Shown: positions 29,417 to 39,757, counted from the first letter of the stretch. The stretch: 62,055 nucleotides of DNA from Vibrio sp. 10N.261.55.A7 (GCF_002877365.1 NZ_MCWZ01000298.1:1-62055); one strand, 5' to 3'. The notes: a model not told the origin generated them from the letters alone. Program-made: numbers and translations.

Positions 29417-30823
29417 TTAGCCAGGAACATCGATACCTGCATCTCTCATTTTCGCCAACTTATAGCGTAACGTTCTCGGGCTTATGCCCAATTTTTCCGC
29501 CATTTCTTTGCGGCGACCATTACACTCCACAAGCGTGTCTAAGATGATGCTGTACTCTTGATCTCTAAGCTCACCGCCGAGGCCGGAAGACGAGACTGAG
29601 TTTTGATAGGGAGAATCCACTTCCGCCACTGGCTTAACCGTAGGCGCGGCGCTACCAGACTCCACCACCTGCTGTAGGCTATTTGCGTCTTGCCAATCTA
29701 TGCCTTCCAGTAAAATATGTTCACCGGTGATGTTCTGGTTATCACTTAGAATCAGCGCACGCTGAACGACGTTATCTAATTCTCTGACATTCCCAGGCCA
29801 GGTATAGCCCAGCAGTTTTCTCACCGCTTCTGAATTAAATTGAGGAACAGGTAAGCCGAGCTTCTTACAGTGGCGCTCTACTAGATGCTGCGCCAAAGGC
29901 TCTATGTCTCCAACTCGTTCGCACAATGCCGGCCAAGTGATTGGGAAAACGTTCAATCGGTAATACAGATCTTCTCTGAAGTTGCCTTCCAATACATACT
30001 GCTTAAGATCTCGGTTACTCGTTGCAAGAACGCGAACATCCAATTGAACACTTTTACGACTGCCTAAACGTTCCACTTCTCTTTCTTGAATCACACGCAG
30101 AAGTTTGGCTTGCAGATTCAGATCCATTTCACTGATTTCGTCAAGTAAAATGGTGCCGCCTTGCGCTTGTTCAAACTTGCCAGGACAGGCTTGAACGGCG
30201 CCGGTGAATGCCCCTTTTTCATACCCAAATAACGTGGCTTCCAACATATTGTCTGGAATAGCTGCACAGTTAATCGCAACGAAAGGACCATTCTTACGGT
30301 TCGACGCGTTATGAATATAACGAGACATGACTTCTTTACCAGAGCCACTCGGACCAAGTACCATCACGTTAGCATCAGTTTTAGCCACTTTGTCTGCCAA
30401 TGCCAAGAGCTTAAGACTCTTCTCATCCGCGACGATGGCATCGCCATTATCGTCTGAACGAACAGGCGCATATCGACTCACCATATTGAGCAGAACTTCT
30501 GGAGCAAATGGCTTCGCCATATAGTCTATCGCACCATCTTTCATGGCAGAGACGGCATCTTCTATATTGGCGTAGGCCGTCATCAGGAGAACAGGAAGAT
30601 TTGGCCAGTGCTGTTTGATGTTTCGCAATAGAGCTAAGCCGCCCATACCCGCCATTTGAACGTCTGAAACAACAATATCGATTGAATTAGCTTTCAGTTT
30701 AACAAGCGCATCTTCTGCGCTGTCAGCTTCAAGCCATTCGTAGCCTGCGAGTGCCAATGTATCGACCAAAGCTTCGCGTAGACCTTCATCATCTTCAACT
30801 ATCAAGACCTTACTTTGTGCCAT
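29417..30823 (-). CDS. flrC: Sigma54-dependent response regulator FlrC
   Basis: Enhancer-binding protein activating class III flagellar promoters once phosphorylated by FlrB. 468 aa: receiver domain with DD (11-12) and phospho-acceptor Asp54; AAA+ domain with GPSGSGKE Walker A and the sigma54-contact motif GAFTGA; C-terminal Fis-type helix-turn-helix (KLGISPRTLRYKL). It starts 2 bases after flrB. Confidence 0.97.
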   Translation of the reverse strand: MAQSKVLIVEDDEGLREALVDTLALAGYEWLEADSAEDALVKLKANSIDIVVSDVQMAGMGGLALLRNIKQHWPNLPVLLMTAYANIEDAVSAMKDGAIDYMAKPFAPEVLLNMVSRYAPVRSDDNGDAIVADEKSLKLLALADKVAKTDANVMVLGPSGSGKEVMSRYIHNASNRKNGPFVAINCAAIPDNMLEATLFGYEKGAFTGAVQACPGKFEQAQGGTILLDEISEMDLNLQAKLLRVIQEREVERLGSRKSVQLDVRVLATSNRDLKQYVLEGNFREDLYYRLNVFPITWPALCERVGDIEPLAQHLVERHCKKLGLPVPQFNSEAVRKLLGYTWPGNVRELDNVVQRALILSDNQNITGEHILLEGIDWQDANSLQQVVESGSAAPTVKPVAEVDSPYQNSVSSSGLGGELRDQEYSIILDTLVECNGRRKEMAEKLGISPRTLRYKLAKMRDAGIDVPG

Positions 30824-30825
30824 TG

Positions 30826-31884
30826 TTATTCTCCATTAGGTGATTCTTGAGCTTCAGAACGTTCTTGTTGCAGGGGTATACACATGGTGAAACATGCCCC
30901 GTCGCCTTGTTCTGAAATAAGCTCTAATTGGCCGTCGTGGGCACGGCAAACCATTTGTACTACTGCAAGCCCTAAGCCTGTACCTTGAGAGCGAGTCGTA
31001 AAAAAGGGTTCCATGATTTTGCTTTGCAGTTCTTTAGGGACACCGGGGCCACTGTCTTGAACTGATATCTTTAGCGTGCCATTGACTGGGCGGAAAAATA
31101 CATCAACTTGTGAATTTTTTCCGCTAATTTGAATCGCATTCAATACGAGGTTACTCAGTGCAGATGCGATTGCGTTTGCATTGCCCAGAAGCGTCGTTTC
31201 TTCTTGTTCCACTTCTAGGCAAAAATCAATTTGGTTGTGTTTCAGCGCTGTTTCAACCATAGGGTTAAACTCGGCAACCAAATCACCGATACTAAATGGT
31301 TTGACGACTTTATTATCGCCACCTTTGGCAAACAGCAGCATATCATTGACCTGTTTTTCTAGGTCATGAAGCCTATCCATCAACTTTGATTGGAATCGGT
31401 CTTTTGTGGCACTCGGTAGATTAGGCGCGGCCAGATTTGAAGCATAGAGCATCGCGCTAGACAGCGGGGTTCTTACTTGATGAGCAAGTGATGCCACCAT
31501 TTTACCTAAAGACGATAAGCGTTGCAGGTCGCCAATGCGAGATTGCAACAGCCGAGTTTCGGTAAGATCAGTAATAAGAATAAGTTGACCTGTGTTCGAC
31601 GCAGATATGGCTAGTCTCACTTTCCGCCCGTTGCGCAGTGAGATTTCATGGCCGTCATCTTCGCGTGGAGAGAACGCAGCTTGAATGATGGTAAACCATT
31701 TTTCTCCAATCAATGGAACTTCTAGCAACTTCTGCGCTTCAGGATTGGCTTCTTGAACCACACCCTGAGTGTCGAGCAAAATCATACCTGCTGGCATCAC
31801 ATCAAGCACTTGCCTATAGCGCTCAACCTGCTCTTCCAGTGATCCTAAATGTGAATGATGTTCCGTTGAATCTAGTATTTGCAT
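30826..31884 (-). CDS. flrB: Flagellar sensor histidine kinase FlrB
   Basis: Cytoplasmic kinase of the FlrBC pair. 352 aa without membrane helices: N-terminal PAS domain (about 20-110), HisKA with His135 in SLAHQVRTPL, and HATPase with NLVLNAIQ, DSGPGVP and GTGLGLAVVQ motifs. It is cotranscribed with flrC from a sigma54-type promoter in the flrA-flrB gap. Confidence 0.96.
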   Translation of the reverse strand: MQILDSTEHHSHLGSLEEQVERYRQVLDVMPAGMILLDTQGVVQEANPEAQKLLEVPLIGEKWFTIIQAAFSPREDDGHEISLRNGRKVRLAISASNTGQLILITDLTETRLLQSRIGDLQRLSSLGKMVASLAHQVRTPLSSAMLYASNLAAPNLPSATKDRFQSKLMDRLHDLEKQVNDMLLFAKGGDNKVVKPFSIGDLVAEFNPMVETALKHNQIDFCLEVEQEETTLLGNANAIASALSNLVLNAIQISGKNSQVDVFFRPVNGTLKISVQDSGPGVPKELQSKIMEPFFTTRSQGTGLGLAVVQMVCRAHDGQLELISEQGDGACFTMCIPLQQERSEAQESPNGE

Positions 31885-31921
31885 GTCGACTTTCTGCCAA
31901 TAAAACTACTATAGCCTGACA

Positions 31922-31937
31922 TGCAATTAGCAAGCCA
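31922..31937 (-). promoter_or_regulatory. Sigma54-type promoter for flrBC
   Basis: On the minus strand TGGCTTGCTAATTGCA, a strong RpoN match with GG and GC 10 bases apart, 38 bases upstream of flrB. It fits the known FlrA-dependent class II flrBC promoter of vibrios. Confidence 0.82.
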
Positions 31938-31990
31938 GGCTATTTATATTATTTATCAACAAGTTATGGTTGCGACAAGTTATTGACAGT

Positions 31991-33463
31991 TTATCGCTGC
32001 AAATTGTACTTACGCATTTTCTCAACGAGAGTCGTTCGTCTCATCCCGAGCATATCGGCTGCTCTTGCGACCACACCACTTTGGGCATCCAACGCTTGAT
32101 TGATCATATTGACTTCAAGTTCAGCCAACAGTTCTTTCAAATTTAGTCCTTCCGGAGGAAGAGATTGCGGTGCATGTTCATTGACATGATCTTGGAAAGG
32201 CTGAGCGGCATCCAAACTAAAATCTTCTGAGAATATGTTTGCAAATACATCACGCTCTTGTTCTTCAATCGAAGCAAAGCTTGCTTTCTCAGGTTGAAAT
32301 TCTGGAATATCACTGTAGCGATACTTCGTTGGAAGATGATTCACATCCACTAAACTGTTTGGATATAAGATCACCATCCTTTCGATTAAATTCGCAAGCT
32401 CTCGAACATTACCTGGCCAATCGTGTTCCATTAAGGAGTTGATAGAGCGAGGAGTGAAGCAAATTGGTTGGCTACCCTCAGCTTCCATTCGCGTCATGAG
32501 CTCTTGGATCAGTAAAGGGACATCGTCTTTACGTTCTTTCAATGCCGGCATTTCAATCGGAAAGACATTAAGGCGATAGTACAAGTCTTCACGGAATGAC
32601 TCATCATCAATCATGCTTTCAAGATTTCTATGAGTTGCAGCCACCACTCGAACGTTCACGCGAATCGTGGTGTTACCACCCACACGCTCAAAGCAACGTT
32701 CTTGAAGTACACGCAGTAATTTAACCTGCATAGGCATTGGCATATCGCCAATTTCATCTAGAAACAGTGTACCGCCTTCTGCAAGCTCGAACCGGCCTTT
32801 ACGTGATGTGATAGCCCCCGTAAAGGCACCTTTTTCGTGCCCGAACAACTCACTCTCAAGTAAGTCGGGTGGAATAGCACCACAGTTGATCGGAACAAAA
32901 GGGCCTTTTCGACGAGTCGAGTGATAGTGAATGTTGCGAGCAACCACCTCTTTCCCGGTACCCGATTCACCCAAAATCAGGACATTAGCCTCGGTATCTG
33001 AGACCTGCTCAATAAGATGGCGTACTTCTTTAATACCTAAACTTTGACCGACAAGACTGCGAAACAGGGTGTTTTTACGCGATGCAGTTGAAACCTGTAC
33101 ACCTTTGCGACCCAGAAAATCTTTGCAATGTCTGAGCGCTTCACTTAGTTGAGGGTAATTCAGTGGGAAATCTAGCTCACCAACATATTGAGGATAGTCG
33201 TCTACTGGATAGGCGTTCTTACCCGCAATAAGCAGAGGAATATGATGAGCGGTCGACAGCTGTTGGCTCAAGCTTGAAGGTAGAGCTTGCCCTTTTATAG
33301 AGCCAATAATGCATCCTGCTGCAAACTTTGACCAATCGATAGCTTCGATTTGATCAGACGTCACGACTTCACACTGCTCTCCAACGAATTCTAAAATATT
33401 ACTTAGATTAGTTCGCATTTGTGCGTCATCTTCAATGACTAGTATTTTTGCTAAACCATGCAT
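31991..33463 (-). CDS. flrA: Flagellar master regulator FlrA
   Basis: Sigma54 activator at the top of the polar flagellar hierarchy. 490 aa: FleQ-type N-terminal domain, AAA+ with GESGTGKE and GAFTGA, and a C-terminal Fis-type helix-turn-helix. The N-terminus keeps acidic residues (EDD 11-13), but the place of the phospho-acceptor Asp reads CIIGSIKG, so it is a receiver without the phosphorylation site, as known for this family. Arg135 and Arg176, reported as c-di-GMP-binding in V. cholerae FlrA, are both present at the same positions. Confidence 0.96.
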   Translation of the reverse strand: MHGLAKILVIEDDAQMRTNLSNILEFVGEQCEVVTSDQIEAIDWSKFAAGCIIGSIKGQALPSSLSQQLSTAHHIPLLIAGKNAYPVDDYPQYVGELDFPLNYPQLSEALRHCKDFLGRKGVQVSTASRKNTLFRSLVGQSLGIKEVRHLIEQVSDTEANVLILGESGTGKEVVARNIHYHSTRRKGPFVPINCGAIPPDLLESELFGHEKGAFTGAITSRKGRFELAEGGTLFLDEIGDMPMPMQVKLLRVLQERCFERVGGNTTIRVNVRVVAATHRNLESMIDDESFREDLYYRLNVFPIEMPALKERKDDVPLLIQELMTRMEAEGSQPICFTPRSINSLMEHDWPGNVRELANLIERMVILYPNSLVDVNHLPTKYRYSDIPEFQPEKASFASIEEQERDVFANIFSEDFSLDAAQPFQDHVNEHAPQSLPPEGLNLKELLAELEVNMINQALDAQSGVVARAADMLGMRRTTLVEKMRKYNLQR

Positions 33464-33581
33464 AGGTGAGAACGATTGCCTTCATTTTGATAAGTTGGTG
33501 GCTAAATCTAAATACCGGAAACGGGGCGCTTACTTTGAAAAGGGCTATTATAACGATAGACAATTTATATAAATCAGCAAC

Positions 33582-33616
33582 AAAAAAGCCACTACAACAA
33601 TTTGTAGTGGCTTCTA
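33582..33616 (-). terminator. Rho-independent terminator after fliS
   Basis: Perfect 12 bp stem (AAGCCACTACAA with TTGTAGTGGCTT) around a 4-base loop, followed on the minus strand by six T residues. It separates the flagellin/fliD/fliS transcripts from flrA. Confidence 0.9.
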
Positions 33617-33690
33617 TTTTATTTGATTAAAAAAATAAGGCAACAAAGCAATTGCTCGATGTGAGCGTAATGTCATCTTTTGCTTAGTTA

Positions 33691-34101
33691 TTACATGCCA
33701 ACGTCAGTAGCAGTTAAATTATGATACTCTGCTGGAATCTGATCCCACGCTGACTTTATTTCACGGATAATATCAATCACATCATCAATTGGCTGTGGAT
33801 CATTTTGATGATTTGCCGCTGAGATTTGAGTGATCATGAATTCATATAATTGGTCCAAATTTTTAGCCACGTCTCCGCCATCGCTCATCGATAAGCAACT
33901 TCTCAAGCTAATGATGATGTCCAATGCTTTACCTAAACGCTCCCCTTTTACAGGAATGTTTCCTTGCTGCATTGCGGCTTTACCTTGAATCAGTCTTTCA
34001 ATCGCGCCAGCCATTAGCATTTGAACAATCTTGTGCGGCGATGCTGCACTTAGCTGACTGTCTACTGATACCTTCTTGTATGCCTGTAATGAACCACGCA
34101 T
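33691..34101 (-). CDS. fliS: Flagellin export chaperone FliS
   Basis: Binds flagellin C-termini and prevents early polymerisation. 136 aa helical protein with the family start GSLQAYKKVSVDSQLSAASPHKIVQML and family length. It follows flaI by 12 bases. Confidence 0.95.
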   Translation of the reverse strand: MRGSLQAYKKVSVDSQLSAASPHKIVQMLMAGAIERLIQGKAAMQQGNIPVKGERLGKALDIIISLRSCLSMSDGGDVAKNLDQLYEFMITQISAANHQNDPQPIDDVIDIIREIKSAWDQIPAEYHNLTATDVGM

Positions 34102-34113
34102 AGCTATCCTCTT

Positions 34114-34434
34114 TTATAAAAACTTCTTGTACTGTTGAACCGACTTATTACCGTAACGGTATTTTTTCAAGTTATTACCAAGCTGTGTTGTTTCTAACTG
34201 CATTAATGCAACAACCTTTTTGGTCTGTTCAACTAAAGAGAGCCAATCTTCTGACTCAGCAAAACTCGGATTTTCTTTTATATAGTTTAAGATATTTTGC
34301 AATATCTGTTCCCTTTTATCGACCAGCCCAACGATTTCTTCAGCATCAAAGTCATTTTTCTGCAAAGTCAGTGTAATTTGGTGATCGATCTCACGAATAT
34401 CTCGGGTTTGCACCATAACCTCAGTTAACACCAT
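34114..34434 (-). CDS. flaI: FlaI, FliT-like flagellar chaperone
   Basis: 106 aa, all-helical protein between fliD and fliS, in the position of Vibrio flaI and of enteric fliT. Sequence similarity to FliT is not obvious by eye; the role as a FliD-related chaperone is inferred from position and size. The first ATG follows an AGGAAAAGG site; a second in-frame ATG six codons on also has a possible site. Confidence 0.85.
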   Translation of the reverse strand: MVLTEVMVQTRDIREIDHQITLTLQKNDFDAEEIVGLVDKREQILQNILNYIKENPSFAESEDWLSLVEQTKKVVALMQLETTQLGNNLKKYRYGNKSVQQYKKFL

Positions 34435-34460
34435 CGCCTTTTCCTAAAGCTCATTGCTTT

Positions 34461-36443
34461 TTATTGTCCTAATGCGTTCATCATTCCGGCTAACTGATAC
34501 TGCATTTTGCTGGTTGTGTCTTGCATGCTGGCAAATTTTGAGTGGGTACGCTTTTCTAAACCGTCCATACGGCGATCGAGTGCCGCTTGGTCGTCGTTTA
34601 AGCGGTAATTTTTCTCCACTAAGCTTTGCTCTCGAGTTCGAATCGAACCCGTTGCGTTAGTCATACTGTTGATCGCATCTTCAACTTTTTTAGCAAAACC
34701 TTGGTTTCCACCAAAGAAATCACCAATCTTAGTGAAGTTATTGTTCAGTTGGCGATCCAGCATATTGTAATTAATTTCGAGTGTACCTTGCCTAGTCGTC
34801 GTGATACCAAACTCGGTCAAACTCTTTAATTCATCAGGAGCAGGCTCAATGCTCGATGAGAACACCGACTTTAGCCTTGAATCTGCGCTTCTGACGATAC
34901 TATCGCCCGCAAGCGGTCCTGCCTGACCGGTTCGTGGATCAACACTGCCTAGCTCTTTGCTGGTTTGATAGAACTGATTATACGCAGCAACAAACTGCTC
35001 AATGTCTTCTCGGACACCTTGTCTGTCATATTCGATGTCGATTTCGGCAGGTGCTTTGCCCACTTCCGATTTGCCTTTAACGGTCAAATCTACGCCTTCA
35101 ATAGCATTCTCAATCACATTATTCTGACTAGAAAGCTGAGCCACGCCATCGAGCATGACTTTAGAGTCTTGTGCTGCCTGAACCTGAGTCATACCAACAT
35201 AAGTATCAAAGGCTTTCTGCGCAGACAAAAGATCAGCATCGGCTTGGTCAACACGCTCAAGATAAGTTCGCTCTTCTGGTGACAGTTTTGAACGCTCAAG
35301 TTGCTTTGCACGCTCTGGCGTCATTTCACCTGACGCTACTGCACGCTCAATCGCAGCTTTCTCGTCTGCGAGCTTGCGGTCAAGTGCTTGCTTAGCTTCT
35401 TTAGGCGTGACGTACGAGTCCGTTAATGTGCCCGATGCACTGTTGTTCCACCCCGGTACATCTGGCGCTTTCTCTAACGCTTTGGCGTCTAATTCAGGTT
35501 CTGGCTCGTAATAAGAATCCAGCAGTGTGCCTGAAGCGGTTTCAGTCCACCCTGGAATTCGGTCTTGCGGTTTTAAATATTTGTTCGCATCTGCCGCTGC
35601 TGTGATGCCCTCTTTTGAGAGTTCATTCCCGGCTTTATCTGCAGATGGGTCGACAGACAACGCCGCTTCTGACGCTTCATCAGCGAGCTCTTCATCAATC
35701 CCTTTTGCCGCGTCACTGATGGTGTCCGCAACTTTTTGAGCAAACTTTTGCTCAAGGGGAGACAAAGGGTTTATTAATTCTTGTGCTGCTGCACGGGCTT
35801 TTTCAAGGTCTTTGACTCGCTCTTCAAGCGTTTTGTATTCAAGCTTATTTAGAGGGTCATTGAATCCCGCCTCAGCGGAGATCTTGATGGAGTTTTCTTC
35901 TCCAGACAGGTTTGATGCAACGATGAGCCTTGGCCCTTCGACATCATTAATCACCGAGGCACGAACGCCTGGGTTACTTTTGTTGTTGTTTATTTCTCTA
36001 ACCACATCAACCAATGTGGCGTTTTCTCTGACATCAATCGTGAAGTCATCTCTGCCAAGTTGAATCTGCAGCTTACCAGGGCCAAATTTGTCGTCTGTAG
36101 ATAACACATCAGACGCCACTTTATGACTCTGCGCAAGCTGCAACACATCGACAGCATATCTCCCAGCCATCGCTTCCGTAGTCGCGGTTGCAGCGACGAC
36201 ACTTTCATTCGTAGTGCCGACAGTTCTAGCTGCAAACGCTTTCTCTTGACGAAAGCTAGCCATGAGATTTTTCATCGTATCCAGCGACTCTTTGAGCCGA
36301 CCATAGGCACTGATACTAGCATCAATATTGGTCCGCTCATTATCAATACGTTGCTGCTTCGGCGCACGCTCCGCATTGACAATTTTGCTGACCATGGAAT
36401 TGATATCCATGCCAGTATTCATCCCCATAGGGCCTAAACTCAT
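34461..36443 (-). CDS. fliD: Flagellar hook-associated protein 2, filament cap
   Basis: Forms the filament cap that guides flagellin assembly. 660 aa, much longer than the 467 aa Salmonella protein but usual for Vibrio. N-terminal domain starts GMDINSMVSKIVNAERAPKQQRID; the C-terminal coiled-coil region is near 560-660. The extra length is an insertion at about 205-410, rich in Ala/Glu/Lys, holding two copies of a PGW..xASGTLxDSY motif (297-310 and 330-344). Confidence 0.95.
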   Translation of the reverse strand: MSLGPMGMNTGMDINSMVSKIVNAERAPKQQRIDNERTNIDASISAYGRLKESLDTMKNLMASFRQEKAFAARTVGTTNESVVAATATTEAMAGRYAVDVLQLAQSHKVASDVLSTDDKFGPGKLQIQLGRDDFTIDVRENATLVDVVREINNNKSNPGVRASVINDVEGPRLIVASNLSGEENSIKISAEAGFNDPLNKLEYKTLEERVKDLEKARAAAQELINPLSPLEQKFAQKVADTISDAAKGIDEELADEASEAALSVDPSADKAGNELSKEGITAAADANKYLKPQDRIPGWTETASGTLLDSYYEPEPELDAKALEKAPDVPGWNNSASGTLTDSYVTPKEAKQALDRKLADEKAAIERAVASGEMTPERAKQLERSKLSPEERTYLERVDQADADLLSAQKAFDTYVGMTQVQAAQDSKVMLDGVAQLSSQNNVIENAIEGVDLTVKGKSEVGKAPAEIDIEYDRQGVREDIEQFVAAYNQFYQTSKELGSVDPRTGQAGPLAGDSIVRSADSRLKSVFSSSIEPAPDELKSLTEFGITTTRQGTLEINYNMLDRQLNNNFTKIGDFFGGNQGFAKKVEDAINSMTNATGSIRTREQSLVEKNYRLNDDQAALDRRMDGLEKRTHSKFASMQDTTSKMQYQLAGMMNALGQ

Positions 36444-36467
36444 TAAATCACCTCAAAAAACACGATT

Positions 36468-36896
36468 CTATACCTTGTCAATAACCAGCCCAGATGAATA
36501 ACGGGCGGCTTGATCTCGAAGGCGTCGCAACACCTCTAACATCTCCTCTTCCGGTATCTGGCGAATGATATCACCAGTACTGGCTTCATAGATGGTAACA
36601 ACGTCCCTTCCTGATTGTTCATCAACTCGGAAAGATAAACCAGTATTAATAGAAGAGATAAAATCATTCATCTGTTCTACCATCATTTCACGTTCTTGCT
36701 TGTTAAGCTTTTCTCGCTGTTTGACGAGCTCGATTGTTGCTTCAACAGATTGAACGTGCTTCTGGTTTACTTCTGACGCTTTACTACCCTCTGTTCGAGA
36801 GGAAACGTTCGGGGCACCATTGTTTTCTGAAGCAAATTTAATGCCACCATTTGAGCCGTAAGGCTGGATGTTCGATGTGTTGGATGATATTTCCAT
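36468..36896 (-). CDS. flaG: Flagellar protein FlaG
   Basis: 142 aa. Variable N-terminal half and conserved C-terminal FlaG domain (about 75-135) with LSFRVDEQSGRDVVTIYEAS and IRQIPEEEMLEVLRRL. Loss of FlaG in other species alters filament length; the mechanism is unclear. It lies between the last flagellin gene and fliD and has a GGGAGA ribosome site. Confidence 0.94.
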   Translation of the reverse strand: MEISSNTSNIQPYGSNGGIKFASENNGAPNVSSRTEGSKASEVNQKHVQSVEATIELVKQREKLNKQEREMMVEQMNDFISSINTGLSFRVDEQSGRDVVTIYEASTGDIIRQIPEEEMLEVLRRLRDQAARYSSGLVIDKV

Positions 36897-36974
36897 AACA
36901 ATCTCCCTTCCACCTTATAGGTTGGTTACCATTTCGGTCACCGTTCCCAATAAGCTCCTGACGAAACCTACCGA

Positions 36975-38105
36975 TTAACCTAACAAGCTAAGGGCTGCAG
37001 ATGGTGACTGCTTCGCCTGAGCTAGCACTGACGTACTCGCTTGTTGCAGTATCTGCGATTTCGTCATTTGCGTTGTTTCTTTCGCGTAGTCGGTATCTTG
37101 AATACGGCTACGAGACGCGTTCACGTTCTCGTTAATGTTGTCCAAGTTACTGATTGCGTGACCAAAACGGTTTTGGAATGCACCTAAAGATGCTCGCTGG
37201 CTGTCCACCGCTTTTAGTGCGCCATCAATCACTGACACACCCAACTGTGAACCTGCAACGGTCGACACATCAACGTCGGCAACCGTTACGTCTTGCGCTG
37301 CGCCGAAGCCAATCTCACCGCCTAAACCACCACCAATGGTCACATCACCCGATACTTTTTGGCTTGATGCGAACAGTTGTAGTTTACCTTCCTCACCAAC
37401 GGAAGCCTTAACGTCTTCACTTTGACCATTAATGTAGGTCGCAAGCTGTTCGATATCGTCACCTTGCTTGGCATTAATCGTTAGGCTTTTTGCTTCACCG
37501 TTCTGATCATTATAGTCCAGGGTAAGGTCTGTTGCGGCATCGACTCTCCAGTCTGGAGTTTGGCCGTTCGTCGCCACATAGCTTTTACCGCCCATGTCCA
37601 TGGTATCAGAACGCATATTGTTCATGCTCAGCATAACAGCCTCACCTGAACCGGCACCGATTTGGAACGATTGGTTGCCAAAAGAACCATTAAGCAGCTT
37701 GTTACCACCGAATGAGGTGGTTTCCGCAATACGGTTCAGCTCGTTGTTCAAGGCCGTGACTTCTTCTTGAATCGCGACACGTTCAGAACGGGAGTTAGAG
37801 CCGTTAGAAGATTGAAGGGATAGATCACGCATACGTTGGAGGATGTTGGTTGTTTCGTTCATCGCTCCTTCAGCCGTTTGAGCAATCGAAATACCATCAT
37901 TGGCGTTTTTAACCGCCATATCTAAACCACGACTTTGCGAGGTTAGACGATTGGAAATTTGAAGACCTGCCGCATCGTCCCTTGCGCTATTGATTTTATA
38001 ACCGGACGATAGGCGCTCCATCGACTTCTGAGTCCCGTCGGCAGCACCATTCAGATAGCGCTGCGCGGTCATCGCCGACACATTTGTGTTTACGTTAATT
38101 GCCAT
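36975..38105 (-). CDS. Flagellin, third of tandem set (position of V. cholerae flaB)
   Basis: Filament subunit of 376 aa. Conserved ends are [19 protein letters not shown] and [22 protein letters not shown]; the middle (about 165-280) is variable. The frame extends to 38168, but the ATG at 38105 follows AAGGAG and begins with the standard flagellin start. A sigma28-type promoter lies about 80-110 bases upstream. By position it corresponds to V. cholerae flaB and V. parahaemolyticus flaA; names differ between species, so no symbol is given. Confidence 0.95.
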   Translation of the reverse strand: MAINVNTNVSAMTAQRYLNGAADGTQKSMERLSSGYKINSARDDAAGLQISNRLTSQSRGLDMAVKNANDGISIAQTAEGAMNETTNILQRMRDLSLQSSNGSNSRSERVAIQEEVTALNNELNRIAETTSFGGNKLLNGSFGNQSFQIGAGSGEAVMLSMNNMRSDTMDMGGKSYVATNGQTPDWRVDAATDLTLDYNDQNGEAKSLTINAKQGDDIEQLATYINGQSEDVKASVGEEGKLQLFASSQKVSGDVTIGGGLGGEIGFGAAQDVTVADVDVSTVAGSQLGVSVIDGALKAVDSQRASLGAFQNRFGHAISNLDNINENVNASRSRIQDTDYAKETTQMTKSQILQQASTSVLAQAKQSPSAALSLLG

Positions 38106-38186
38106 TATTGATCTCCTTCGGCATTTAGGTTGATGCGCCGTCGTGTCTCTCACCTCACTTTGACGCATCTCATTTCTCTCAGTCCT

Positions 38187-38213
38187 GTAACGGCCAAGAG
38201 GAAATAAGCTTTA
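38187..38213 (-). promoter_or_regulatory. Sigma28-type promoter for third flagellin gene
   Basis: On the minus strand TAAAGCTT, 11 bases, GCCGTTAC; compared with TAAAGTTT-N11-GCCGATAA this is 7/8 and 6/8 with exact spacing. Confidence 0.75.
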
Positions 38214-38408
38214 GGAAAAAATTAAAATTATTTTCATTTAATTCTTAACTGAACAAAAAGTCGAGTAAGAACAAATAATTAGAATGACAGTACGGTAAAA
38301 AATAATTTCCTTCATTTCAGGTTATGTGCGTTGTTGCCTTAAAATCAAGACAAAACCACTTTAGAAATTAAATGCAAATTTTTTGTTACGTTCACCCGTA
38401 CCGAAAAC

Positions 38409-38436
38409 AAAAAAAACCCAGCCGAGGCTGAGTTTT
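38409..38436 (-). terminator. Rho-independent terminator after second flagellin gene
   Basis: Stem AACTCAGCC/GGCTGGGTT on the minus strand (G-T pairs tolerated), tiny loop, then eight T residues. Two further hairpins precede it at 38459-38480 and 38479-38502. Confidence 0.85.
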
Positions 38437-38515
38437 TGGTTTGCTCAATGAAGAGCCACTTTGAGAATTTCGTCTCAAAGGCTTGGTGTAAGAACCAAGC
38501 CTGATTCCACTAGGC

Positions 38516-39649
38516 TTAACCTAAAAGGCTTAGCGCTGAGTTCGGTGCTTGCTTCGCTTGAGCAAGAATAGAGCTTGATGCTTGCGAAAGAATTTGAGAT
38601 TTAGTCAGTGCCGTCGTTTCTTTAGCAAAGTCAGTGTCTTTGATTCGGCTCTTAGACGCGTTCACATTTTCGTTAATGTTGTCTAAGTTGCTGATTGCGT
38701 GGTCAAAACGGTTCTGGAATGCACCCAATTCAGCACGATGACTATCGACAAAGTTTAATGCAGAATCAATAACCGCCACTGACTCTTGAGCACCACCAAC
38801 TGAAGTAACGTCAATCGTGTTAACCGTTACCGCTTGGCCAGCTTCAAAGCCAAGTTCACCCGCTAATGCACCACCAAATGCTACGTCACCATCTACTTTA
38901 TTGCTGCCGGCTAACATTTGCAGTTGGCCGTCTTCATTTACAGAAGCTTTGATGAAGTCTTGCTGACCATTCACATAAGTCGCAAGTTGCTCGATATCAT
39001 CACCCGCTTTAGCGTTAATGGTAAGAGCTTGATCTTGACCGTACTTATCTTTGAACGTCATGGTTAGGTCGCTGCCGCCAGCTTGTACTGACCAGTCTTT
39101 GTCTTGACCGTTCGTCGTTTTGTAGCTTGTGCCGCCCATTTCAGAGTTATCACTACGCATGTTGTTTAGAGACAACATTACCGCTTCACCGTTGTCTGCA
39201 CCAATCTGGAATGATTTAGTGTCGAACGTGCCGTTAAGTAGTTTATTACCACCGAAAGACGTGGTTTCTGCGATACGGTTCAATTCGTTGTTCAGTGCAC
39301 CTACTTCTTCTTGAATCGCTACACGCTCTGATTTTGAGTTTGAGCCATTCGCTGATTGCAGAGACAAGTCACGCATACGTTGTAGAATGTTGGTTGTTTC
39401 ATTCATTGCACCTTCAGCGGTTTGTGCAATTGAAATACCGTCATTTGCGTTACGTACTGCAACATCAAGACCACGACTTTGAACATTTAATCGGTTCGAG
39501 ATTTGAAGGCCAGCAGCGTCATCTTTTGCACTGTTGATCTTAAAGCCCGACGATAAACGTTCCATTGATGTTTGTTGTGCATTGTTCGCGCTGTTTAGGT
39601 AACGCTGTGCTGTCATCGCTGATACGTTAGTATTTACATTCACTGCCAT
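38516..39649 (-). CDS. Flagellin, second of tandem set (position of V. cholerae flaD)
   Basis: Filament subunit of 377 aa, start [20 protein letters not shown] and end [22 protein letters not shown]. It is very close to the third flagellin in the D0/D1 regions and differs mainly in the middle. It has its own sigma28-type promoter and its own terminator. The ATG follows a GGAGATATACC site. Confidence 0.96.
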   Translation of the reverse strand: MAVNVNTNVSAMTAQRYLNSANNAQQTSMERLSSGFKINSAKDDAAGLQISNRLNVQSRGLDVAVRNANDGISIAQTAEGAMNETTNILQRMRDLSLQSANGSNSKSERVAIQEEVGALNNELNRIAETTSFGGNKLLNGTFDTKSFQIGADNGEAVMLSLNNMRSDNSEMGGTSYKTTNGQDKDWSVQAGGSDLTMTFKDKYGQDQALTINAKAGDDIEQLATYVNGQQDFIKASVNEDGQLQMLAGSNKVDGDVAFGGALAGELGFEAGQAVTVNTIDVTSVGGAQESVAVIDSALNFVDSHRAELGAFQNRFDHAISNLDNINENVNASKSRIKDTDFAKETTALTKSQILSQASSSILAQAKQAPNSALSLLG

Positions 39650-39730
39650 GGTATATCTCCAATTGATTTTTCGTTACTTCAGGTTTTCGATGTCTCGAAA
39701 AACCAAGCTGTTCTTTTAAAGTTATTTAAA

Positions 39731-39757
39731 TTAACGGCACCATTTTCCAAACCTTGA
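39731..39757 (-). promoter_or_regulatory. Sigma28-type promoter for second flagellin gene
   Basis: On the minus strand TCAAGGTT, 11 bases, GCCGTTAA: 6/8 and 7/8 of the FliA consensus with exact spacing. Confidence 0.72.

Noticed and set aside
38214..38408. Sigma54 promoter for the third flagellin gene
   Set aside because: I looked for GG-N10-GC on the minus strand and found none; the sigma28-type element explains the gene better.
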